Positions 57,862 through 64,000 of a DNA stretch of 64,000 bases are shown one piece after another. The notes below the pieces were generated by a model that was not told where the DNA came from, did no database searches, and saw only the letters and a program-made list of their open reading frames with translations. This DNA comes from CAVQKZ01 sp963837325. Lineage in GTDB: Bacteria > Actinomycetota > Actinomycetes > Mycobacteriales > Jatrophihabitantaceae. The position numbers and the translations under genes were made by a program. The stretch spans positions 558,001 to 622,000 of the forward strand of contig CAWIMV010000002.1 in the NCBI GenBank assembly GCA_963837325.1, given 5' to 3'. Positions within the stretch are counted from its first letter, which is position 1, and the number at the start of each line of letters is the position of its first letter.

Positions 57862-60159
57862 CTAGTCGTTGCGGGCGGTCTCCGGGCCGGTGATGCGCGC
57901 GAGCAGCGGCAGGGTGGAGGCGATGACGGCGAGCGACGCGAGCAGGCCGGCGAGGACGAGCAGGTAGTACGCCAAAGTCGGTGGTTGGAGCGTCTCGTGC
58001 AGTTGGGCGCGCAGGAAGAGATGGGCGCTCAGCAGACCGGCGCCGGCCGAGACGACGGCCGAGATGAGCAGCGGGCCGGCCGCTTCCAGCGTGACGACGT
58101 GGCGGAGCATGCCCAACGGCGAACCGGCCAGCCGCAACAGGCTGAACGGGCGCTTGCGTTCGGCCAACCCGCCGGCGACGCTGACGGCCAGGCTGCATCC
58201 GGCGATGGGCAGGCTGGCCAGGATGACGACGTTGGCCAGTTGCCGGTAGCTGTTCGTCTGCCGGGAGTTGGCGGACTGGAACTCGGTCAGGGTCTGCGGC
58301 GCGAAGGTCTCCCCGTAGTTGAGGTCCAGCACCGTCCGGGCCCGCTCGACCGCCCCGGTCGAGCCGTCGGTGCCGACGACGATGGTGTCGACCGCCAGCC
58401 TCTGTACCTGAGCGACGGAGAGTTGCGCGGCCGGCCACGTGGTGTCCCGCATCGGCTTGCGTGAGCTCGCGACGATCGCGCCGCCATAGTCGGGGAAGAT
58501 CACCGCGGTCTGCGCTCCGGGCGGGCAATGGCCCAGCGCGGGCACCCCCGCGAGTTGCGCGCACGAGACGAAGTCCGTGATCGGGACGAAGGTCGCCCCC
58601 GGTGGCCGGGCGCCCGGGTCGGGCCGAGCATGGACCGTCGCCACCCCGGTGACTCCGGGCAGCGCGGCGACCTGGTTCGCGACGGCGACGTCACGAGCCG
58701 TGGGCAGTGGTCCCGGGGGCGGGTCCGGCCGGAATTCGTCGATGACGGTGCCCTTACTGTCGACAATGTTGCCGGTGCCGCCGCGGTCGTAGGCGACGAT
58801 GGTGGCGATTATGGCGAGCGCGCAGGTGCCGACGAAGACCGCAATCACCAGGCCGCTGATGGCGCGGAACCCAGCCTTCGGGTTGTCGGCCAGTCGGCGA
58901 CCGGCGATCAGGGTGGCCGGCCGCTTGGCCCGCCGGGCCATCAGCCGGGAGCCCATCATCGTCAACCACGGTCCGGCGATGACCAGACCGGACATCACCA
59001 GCAGGATCCCGGATAGGAAGGCCCAGACCTCGGAGTTCGTCCCGGCCCGGGTGTGTGCGCCGATGTCGTGGAAGTAGGCGAAGTAGCCGAGTTCGACGAT
59101 GCCGGCTAGCAGCGGGAGCACGCGCCAGGCCCGGGGCGGCCGCGGGGTGACCCGCCGGCTCACACCCAAGGGCGAGATGCTCACCCGCCGCAGCGCGAAC
59201 CGGGCCTCGAGCGCGGCCGCGATCGGGATGCCGACCGCGATCAGCAGCACGTCGCGCAGGGTCAGGGACAGGTCGCTGGTGAAGAACGGGTCGCCGGTGA
59301 ACGGGATGCTCGCCAGCGGCGCGCGGAGGGCGAAGAAGAGCGCGAAGCCGACGCCCACGCCGATCGCCGTGGCGACGGTGGACTCCACAGTGGCGATCAC
59401 CGCGATCTGCCGCGGCGTGGCCCCGACCAGTCGCATCGCCGCGAAGCGTTGCTCGCGCCGGGCGGCCGACAGCCGGGTGGCGCCGCCGATGAAGATGAGG
59501 ACCGGGAACAGCAGCGCCGCGATCACCACCGACAGGATGAGCGTGATCCCGTTGCCGTCGATACCGACCCCGACCACGCAGTCGCCGGTGCAGTTGCTCG
59601 GCACCGTGGTGCTGATGTTGGCGACGGGGTGGGCGTCGTGCTGGTGCGAGACGTCGGCGACGCTGCGTCCGATGACGATGATCAGCGAGTTGGGCGCCGG
59701 CAGCGCCGTTTCGCCGATCGTGCCGACCAGCCGGCCGGGGTAGCGGTCACCGAGTTCGGCCGCCGGGGTATCGCGTAGCAGTTTCGCCAGCGCCGGTGAC
59801 GCGTAGTACTGGCCCGGCGCGGGCAGCGTGGAGATTCCGGGCGGTACCGGCGCGGCCGGCCCGGTGGCGGCCAGGTCGACCCGCCCGATCTGCTTGCCCT
59901 GGTAGTAGTCGGCGTGCAGGTTCCACCACAACAGGTCGGTCCGGGTGTCGATCCCGCTCGTGACTGCCGGCGCGTTGGACCCGGTGTAGCCGGTCTCCAG
60001 CCAGGCGTAGCGGGCGTTCTGGGCGTGGACGGCGTTGAGGCTGCCCAGCGTGGTCAGCAGCAGGCCCACTCCGACGGCGACCGCGACCGCGATCAGGACG
60101 AGCCGGACCGCCGCTTCCCGGCCGCCGTTGACGGTCAGCCGTAAGCCGAGTCGGATCAT
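57862..60159 (-). CDS. FtsX-type ABC transporter permease
   Basis: 765 residues. One helix at the N-terminus (LVLIAVAVAVGVGLLLTTLG), a large extracellular domain (about 45-210), three helices of the first FtsX block (about 210-320) and others in the middle, then a second extracellular domain and C-terminal FtsX-like block with LAERKRPFSLLRLAGSPLGM. The order matches MacB/DevC-type exporters or lipoprotein-release-like permeases. Substrate unknown. The start overlaps the ATPase stop by 4 bp. It is the last gene of a PadR-ATPase-permease operon. The reductase pseudogene ends 10 bp past its stop, convergently. Confidence 0.88.
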   Translation of the reverse strand: MIRLGLRLTVNGGREAAVRLVLIAVAVAVGVGLLLTTLGSLNAVHAQNARYAWLETGYTGSNAPAVTSGIDTRTDLLWWNLHADYYQGKQIGRVDLAATGPAAPVPPGISTLPAPGQYYASPALAKLLRDTPAAELGDRYPGRLVGTIGETALPAPNSLIIVIGRSVADVSHQHDAHPVANISTTVPSNCTGDCVVGVGIDGNGITLILSVVIAALLFPVLIFIGGATRLSAARREQRFAAMRLVGATPRQIAVIATVESTVATAIGVGVGFALFFALRAPLASIPFTGDPFFTSDLSLTLRDVLLIAVGIPIAAALEARFALRRVSISPLGVSRRVTPRPPRAWRVLPLLAGIVELGYFAYFHDIGAHTRAGTNSEVWAFLSGILLVMSGLVIAGPWLTMMGSRLMARRAKRPATLIAGRRLADNPKAGFRAISGLVIAVFVGTCALAIIATIVAYDRGGTGNIVDSKGTVIDEFRPDPPPGPLPTARDVAVANQVAALPGVTGVATVHARPDPGARPPGATFVPITDFVSCAQLAGVPALGHCPPGAQTAVIFPDYGGAIVASSRKPMRDTTWPAAQLSVAQVQRLAVDTIVVGTDGSTGAVERARTVLDLNYGETFAPQTLTEFQSANSRQTNSYRQLANVVILASLPIAGCSLAVSVAGGLAERKRPFSLLRLAGSPLGMLRHVVTLEAAGPLLISAVVSAGAGLLSAHLFLRAQLHETLQPPTLAYYLLVLAGLLASLAVIASTLPLLARITGPETARND

Positions 60160-60866
60160 GACCCGATCCGCGCAGCGGAGAACGAGGTCACCTTTCCGTC
60201 CCGCACGATGACTTCCCGGTCGGCATAGGCGGCGACGCGGGGCTCGTGGGTCACCAGCACGACGGTGGTGCCCTGGTCCCGGGTCGCGGTGGTCAACAGT
60301 TCCATGACGTGCTCGCCGGTCAGCGAGTCGAGCGCGCCGGTGGGTTCGTCGGCGAACAGGATCTCCGGACGCGCGACCAGGCCGCGGGCCAGGGCGACCC
60401 GCTGGGCCTCGCCGCCGGACAGCTCGCCGGAGCGGCGCTGCTCCAGCCCGTCGATGTCCAGCCGCTGGAACCAGGCCTGCGCGTCGGCCAACGCGGCGCC
60501 CCGCCGGACTCCGCTGAGCAGCAGCGGTAGTGCGACATTCTCGACGGCGGTCAACTCAGGCACGAGCTGACCGAACTGGAAGACGAACCCGAACCGGTCG
60601 CGCCGCAGGGCGCTGCGTTCCGTCTCGCCCAGTGCGTCGATGCGGCGCCCGGCGAAGTGGACCTCTCCGCTGTCGGGCGTAAGGATGCCGGCCAGGCAGT
60701 GCAGCAGGGTCGACTTGCCAGACCCGCTCGGGCCCATCACGGCCAGGATCTCGCCGGCGTCGACCGCCAAGCTCGCGCCCCGCAGTGCGGGCGTCTGGCC
60801 GAACGACAGCGAGATCTCGCGGGCCTCGCTCAGGCTGCCGGGTGCGTCGGTCTCGACGCGGTTCAC
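60156..60866 (-). CDS. ABC transporter ATP-binding protein (LolD/MacB type)
   Basis: 236 residues with all motifs: Walker A GPSGSGKSTLLHCLAG, Q-loop FVFQFGQLVPELTAVEN, signature LSGGEAQRVALARGL, Walker B ILFADEPTGALDS, and His-switch VLVTHEP. It pairs with the FtsX-type permease downstream. Start and stop each overlap neighbours by 4 bp (ATGA), so the three genes are translationally coupled. Confidence 0.93.
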   Translation of the reverse strand: MNRVETDAPGSLSEAREISLSFGQTPALRGASLAVDAGEILAVMGPSGSGKSTLLHCLAGILTPDSGEVHFAGRRIDALGETERSALRRDRFGFVFQFGQLVPELTAVENVALPLLLSGVRRGAALADAQAWFQRLDIDGLEQRRSGELSGGEAQRVALARGLVARPEILFADEPTGALDSLTGEHVMELLTTATRDQGTTVVLVTHEPRVAAYADREVIVRDGKVTSFSAARIGS

Positions 60867-61387
60867 GACCGCACCTCCTTGGCCAGCGCGTCGAGCCGGG
60901 CCGCGGTCAGGTCGATCCAGCGGAGGTCGGCTTCAAGGTGGAACAGGGCGTGGTCAGCCAACAACGCGTCGACCAGGCTTTCGGAGCGCTTGACCTCGGT
61001 CAGTTCGCGCATCCGTTGCAGGTGCGCGGCCCGTTGCCGGTCGAGGTAGATCTCGGCGTCGCGGCCGAGCATGAGCGCGAGGACGACCTTCACGAACAGC
61101 ACGGTCTGCAGGTGCGGCTCGGCCGGCACCGGCTCGCGCAGCCACTCCTGCACCTCGGTCGCGCCCTGTTCGGTGATCACGTAACGCTTGCGGTCCGGGC
61201 CGGCCCCCGGTTCGGCGTCGCCGACCACCACTTTGCCGTCGCGGGCCAGACGGCCGAGCGTTGCGTAGACCTGGCCGAACGGGAGCGGCTTGCCCCGACC
61301 GAAGTAGGTGTCGTAGTCGCGTTTGAGGTCGTAGCCGTGACTGGGCTCGCGTTCGAGCAGGCCGAGGAGGGTGAGCGGAACCGTCAT
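60863..61387 (-). CDS. PadR-family transcriptional regulator
   Basis: About 174 residues. N-terminal winged helix VPLTLLGLLEREPSHGYDLK, LPFGQVYATLGRLARDGKVV, then RKRYVITEQGATEVQEWL. The C-terminal half is a helical dimerisation domain (PadR/Vir-type). It very likely represses the operon it begins, controlling the ABC exporter; PadR repressors of this kind release DNA on binding a toxic or lipid ligand. ATG 61387 is inferred from the usual N-terminus; an upstream start at 61435 would overlap the operator. Confidence 0.9.
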   Translation of the reverse strand: MTVPLTLLGLLEREPSHGYDLKRDYDTYFGRGKPLPFGQVYATLGRLARDGKVVVGDAEPGAGPDRKRYVITEQGATEVQEWLREPVPAEPHLQTVLFVKVVLALMLGRDAEIYLDRQRAAHLQRMRELTEVKRSESLVDALLADHALFHLEADLRWIDLTAARLDALAKEVRS

Positions 61388-61397
61388 GGCCGCGACA

Positions 61398-61414
61398 GTA
61401 CACTGAGAGTATAC
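61398..61414 (-). promoter_or_regulatory. PadR operator over the -10 box
   Basis: Inverted repeat GTACACT-GAG-AGTATAC (one mismatch between 7-bp arms) lies 10 bp before the padR-like ATG. The right arm holds the minus-strand -10 box TATACT (plus 61408-61413). This is the expected position for autorepression. No good -35 box was found at normal distance. Confidence 0.6.
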
Positions 61415-61487
61415 GCCGCGGTAGTACCCCATCATTGCGGGCTAGGACGGGCCTCGGAGGGTGTCGTCGCTGGAGGGCTGTTTCGGA

Positions 61488-62273
61488 TCAGGCTTCAGCG
61501 CGCGCGTGCTGCTCCATCTCGTATTGAACGAGGCGGCCCTGCAGCTCCGGGTACGGCGTGGCGGGTGGGACGGCTCCGCCGTCGCGTACCGCGGTGGCCA
61601 CGTCGAGCGCGGTGTGCATCGCGGCCCGGTACGGCAGTGAGCCGGTGCTGACGCGGCGTACGCCGAGCGCGGCCAGCTCGGCCAGGGAAAGTCCGGGCAC
61701 GACCAGCACGTTCAGCGGGGCCGGGATGGCCTCAGCCAGCCGGCGCAGGGTGTCCGGCGCGGACACGCCAGGCACGAATATCCCGTCGGCGCCGGCTGCA
61801 ACATAGGTAGCCGCCCGCTCGCGCGTCGCATCGACGTTGGCGTCCTGCTTGAACCAGTAGGTGTCGACGCGTGCGTTGACGAACACGTCGGGCTGCCGCC
61901 GTTTGATGGCCGCGATCTTGGCCGCATGCGCCTCGGGCGGCAGAAGAATTCCGTCCGTGCTGTCCTCGATGTTGACGCCGGCCACCCCGAGTGCGGCGAC
62001 GTACTCGGCAACCTCGTCCGGCTCGTCGGTGTAGCCGTCTTCGATGTCAATACTGATGTGAGCCGGCAGCGGCGCCAACTGCCGGGCCAGCACGACGTTC
62101 GCCTCCTTCGTCGCGCGCCCGCCGTCGGAGCGGCCGGTGCTGACGGCCACGCCGAAGCTGGTCGTACCGATCGCCTCGAACCCTGCGTCGAGGAAGGCCA
62201 GGGCCGAGGGCACGTCCCACGCGTTGGGCAGTAGTAGCGGCAGGTCGCGATGGTGCAGCTCTGCGAATGTCAT
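61488..62273 (-). CDS. Isocitrate lyase / PEP mutase superfamily enzyme (second copy)
   Basis: 261 residues. LLLPNAWDVPSALAFLDAGF, GTTSFGVAVSTGRSDGG, ISIDIEDGYTDEPDE (metal/substrate site), GVNIEDS, VFVNARVDTYW, then DGIFVPGVSAPDTL. It is the same superfamily as the protein at 35.4-36.2 kb but diverged. Close to the 2-methylisocitrate lyase/oxaloacetate-decarboxylase-like group; reaction not assigned. The ATG follows TAGGCT by 7 bases, suggesting a leaderless transcript, like the other copy. Confidence 0.88.
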   Translation of the reverse strand: MTFAELHHRDLPLLLPNAWDVPSALAFLDAGFEAIGTTSFGVAVSTGRSDGGRATKEANVVLARQLAPLPAHISIDIEDGYTDEPDEVAEYVAALGVAGVNIEDSTDGILLPPEAHAAKIAAIKRRQPDVFVNARVDTYWFKQDANVDATRERAATYVAAGADGIFVPGVSAPDTLRRLAEAIPAPLNVLVVPGLSLAELAALGVRRVSTGSLPYRAAMHTALDVATAVRDGGAVPPATPYPELQGRLVQYEMEQHARAEA

Positions 62274-62347
62274 GCCGCCGAGCCTAGGCGGGCGACGCTT
62301 CGGCGCCAGCCGAACCAGAGTCGTGACTGTCCGGTCGGGTGGGCGGG

Positions 62348-62806
62348 TTATTCGGCGGAGAGGAACTGACCGAGCTTGTCGAGTATTTCGTCCGTGCCCG
62401 CTTCGCGCTGGGCGTTGGTGTCGAGGCCGTCGAGGTAGGCGCCCTGCTCGGTCAGCACGAGCTTGGCCCCGCCGGGAGCCGGACTGATCTCGACGGTCGC
62501 CAGTGATACGGAGATGCGCCGGCCGTCCAGGTGAATGTCGTAAGACCACACGACCCGCTCGTTCTCGACGATGTCGTGGTAGAGCGCGTCCAGCGTGAAG
62601 CTCGGGCCGTCCGGGATCGCGCCGCTCGTGTGCTCCCGGCCGCCGACGCGGAAGTCGAGCGTGTGCTCCTTGGTGTCACCCTCATCCGCGCCGAACCACT
62701 TCGACTTCGCCTCTTGAGTCGCCCAGGCCGCGAACACTCGCTCGGGCGACGCCGGGTAGGTGCGCTCCAGGGTGAAAGACGCATGGCTGACCGAACGCTC
62801 GCTCAT
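62348..62806 (-). CDS. SRPBCC (AHSA1-like) domain protein (module 2)
   Basis: 152 residues. HASFTLERTYPASPERVFAA, then WATQEAKSKWF, DFRVGGREHTSGAI, LYHDIVENERVVWSYDI and LTEQGAYLDGLD. AHSA1-type cavity protein. Its ATG shares a base with the ArsR stop (TAATG), so the two are coupled. It differs from module 1 in sequence but has the same partner arrangement. Ligand unknown. Confidence 0.88.
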   Translation of the reverse strand: MSERSVSHASFTLERTYPASPERVFAAWATQEAKSKWFGADEGDTKEHTLDFRVGGREHTSGAIPDGPSFTLDALYHDIVENERVVWSYDIHLDGRRISVSLATVEISPAPGGAKLVLTEQGAYLDGLDTNAQREAGTDEILDKLGQFLSAE

Positions 62807-63156
62807 TACTTGGTCTCCTTCTTCGATTCTTCGGGATGGGCGGCCAGGTACTCACCAAGCCGGTCGAGGTTGCGCTCCCACGTCGCCCGCCGGCCGGCGA
62901 TCCAGTCCTCGACGGTCGTGAGCCGCTTGAGCTCTAGGTGACACGTGCGGACCCGGCCGACCTTGTCGGATCGGACCAGCCCGCTGGCCTCGAGCACGTG
63001 CAGGTGTTGCACCACGGCCGGCAGGGACATCGGCAGCGGTTTCGCCAACTCGCTCACCGACGCGGGACCGCGGCCGAGCCGCTCGACGATCACCCGACGG
63101 GTCGGATCGGCCAGCGCCTGGAACACCACGTCGACGTCGACTGAATAGTTAAGCAC
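62806..63156 (-). CDS. ArsR-family transcriptional regulator (module 2)
   Basis: About 116 residues from GTG 63156. Winged helix with VVFQALADPTRRVIVERLGR, VSELAKPLPMSLPAVVQHLH (recognition helix) and VRSDKVGRVRTCHLELKRL. No metal-site Cys motif. It is coupled to the SRPBCC gene. The start codon lies at the expected +1 of its promoter, and a perfect 12-bp palindrome directly precedes it, a likely own operator. Confidence 0.9.
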   Translation of the reverse strand: MLNYSVDVDVVFQALADPTRRVIVERLGRGPASVSELAKPLPMSLPAVVQHLHVLEASGLVRSDKVGRVRTCHLELKRLTTVEDWIAGRRATWERNLDRLGEYLAAHPEESKKETK

Positions 63157-63192
63157 ATACTTAAGTATTACGAGTGTGCCGGCAGCTGTCAA
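63157..63192 (-). promoter_or_regulatory. Promoter and operator of ArsR-SRPBCC module 2
   Basis: Minus strand: -35 TTGACA (plus 63187-63192), 16-bp spacer, -10 TAATAC (plus 63165-63170), then eight bases to the GTG at 63156, implying a leaderless mRNA. The perfect palindrome ATACTTAAGTAT (63157-63168) covers the -10 to +1 interval and is a strong operator candidate. Confidence 0.75.
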
Positions 63193-63232
63193 CTCCGCAC
63201 CGCCGGAACTGGCGCGGGCGAATACTGGTGCG

Positions 63233-63940
63233 ATGACAACAGGCGAGGGCCCGATTCAACTCGATGTGCCGCAACCGGGACTGCTCTTCGATCTGGACGG
63301 GACGCTGGTCGACTCGGTGTACCAGCACGTGACGGCCTGGCAGGAAGCGCTGTCCGAGCTCGGTATCGCGTTGTCGGTGTGGCGAATACACCGCCGCATC
63401 GGGATGAGCGGTGGGCTCTTCCTCGACGCGTTGCAGCGCGAGACCGGCGTGGAGCTGGATGTTCCCACCCTCACTCGGCTGTCGGACCTGCACGCCGCGT
63501 ACTACCTGCGCCGCGCGAACTCCGTCGTGGCCCTGCCCGGCGCCCGGGACTTGATCGCGACGCTGCACGATCGCTCCGTCCCGTTCGCCATCGCCACCAG
63601 CGGTGCGCGCCGGACTGCGATGACGGCGATCGAGCTGCTCGACCTGCCCAGCGGCGTGCCGATCGTGACCCGAGATCTGGTCGAGCGGGCCAAGCCCGAC
63701 CCGCACCTCTTTCTCGCCGCGGCGCAGCGGCTGCAGGTCGACCCTCGGCATTGCTTCGTGGTGGGCGACAGCATCTGGGATCTGCTGGCGGCGCAACGGG
63801 CCGGCGCGCTCGGCATCGGCCTGCTCTCCGGCGGCTACGGCCGGGAGGAGCTGGAGGCGGCCGGCGCCTATCGGGTCTACAACGATCCGGCCCACATGCT
63901 GTCGCGCCTGGAGGAAGTCGGCGTCCGTCCGCGGCGCTGA
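63233..63940 (+). CDS. HAD-superfamily hydrolase (phosphatase / phosphoglucomutase-like)
   Basis: About 235 residues. HAD motif I LFDLDGTLVDSVYQHVTAW (nucleophile and acid Asp), motif II IATSGARRTAMTA, motif III Lys in VERAKPDPHLFL, motif IV VVGDSIWDLLAAQRAGA. Subfamily IA cap with IHRRIGMSGGLFLDAL. It dephosphorylates a small sugar phosphate or related ester; substrate unknown. ATG 63233 was chosen; an earlier start at 63176 would run into the ArsR promoter. Divergent from ArsR-SRPBCC module 2. Confidence 0.9.
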   Translation: MTTGEGPIQLDVPQPGLLFDLDGTLVDSVYQHVTAWQEALSELGIALSVWRIHRRIGMSGGLFLDALQRETGVELDVPTLTRLSDLHAAYYLRRANSVVALPGARDLIATLHDRSVPFAIATSGARRTAMTAIELLDLPSGVPIVTRDLVERAKPDPHLFLAAAQRLQVDPRHCFVVGDSIWDLLAAQRAGALGIGLLSGGYGREELEAAGAYRVYNDPAHMLSRLEEVGVRPRR

Positions 63941-64000
63941 CGGTGGGCGGCCCAGCCGTAAACCGATTGCAGGATGGCGACGTAGGCGTTTGGCTGTGCC

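Noticed and set aside
63877..64000. 3' end of a minus-strand gene entering from the right edge (frame containing PNAYVAILQSVYGWAA)
   Set aside because: The peptide looks plausible, but it would overlap the HAD gene by about 64 bp and only 60 bp of non-overlapping sequence is available to judge.

Overview
The window is about 70% GC and coding-dense. It reads as a chromosomal segment of a high-GC actinomycete. Supporting evidence is F420-type oxidoreductases (LLM and PPOX families), GTP-dependent PEP carboxykinase, a HelD-type helicase, a GAF-ANTAR regulator, a GPP34 protein, an Rpf-like muralytic protein, many GTG starts and several apparently leaderless promoters. I cannot name the genus; nothing here is plasmid- or phage-like, and I see no rRNA or tRNA gene.

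Layout. 0-5.4 kb: tail of an ABC-2 exporter, a cold-shock protein with a clear terminator, two F420-family oxidoreductases, a thioredoxin/NHL protein and a 45-residue small protein. 5.4-9 kb: a translationally coupled 2-oxoacid dehydrogenase operon (E1 alpha, E1 beta, E2). 9-22 kb: HelD-like helicase, NUDIX hydrolase, pckG, phospholipase-D-like protein, a drug-kinase homologue, a secreted M15-like protein, the TldE/TldD pair and a lipoprotein zinc peptidase. 22-28 kb: a CapA-like lipoprotein gene with an apparent frameshift, then a fatty-acid block (two acyl-CoA dehydrogenases, MaoC hydratase and a divergent acyl-CoA ligase) with a TetR-type operator. 28-44 kb: MFS transporter, kdpDE without kdpFABC, CorA, two sugar/PEP-mutase-type enzymes, LysE exporter, GPP34, GAF-ANTAR, amidase, aldo-keto reductase and a secreted alpha-amylase. 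45-55 kb: two S9 peptidases flanking moeA and an Rpf-like protein, then small proteins and a 5'-3' exonuclease. 55-64 kb: a PrmC-like methyltransferase, two separate ArsR-SRPBCC modules, a decayed reductase gene, a PadR-controlled FtsX-type ABC exporter operon, a second PEP-mutase-type enzyme and a HAD hydrolase.

The most unusual content is repetitive DNA. A previously unfamiliar repeat family occurs four times between 23 and 43 kb. Each locus has a core of exactly 55 bp bounded by TTTTCCCCGC...GCGGGGAAAA inverted arms, always in the same orientation on the + strand, and flanked by extra half-units at regular 30/31- or 42-bp spacing. Four further, unrelated nested palindromes occur at 6.1, 37.9, 48.2 and 55.6 kb. 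One is built in frame into the linker of the E2 protein and one supplies the stop codon of a methyltransferase. Gene decay is visible in three or four places: a reductase pseudogene, a 2Fe-2S protein remnant, the capA frameshift and a possible hydrolase remnant.

Transcription signals recur. Both ArsR modules have TTGACA-N16-TA...(T/C) promoters whose expected +1 falls on the start codon. The PadR, MaoC/FadD and PPOX promoters each carry a palindrome over or next to a promoter box. Domain positions given below are approximate and were read by eye.
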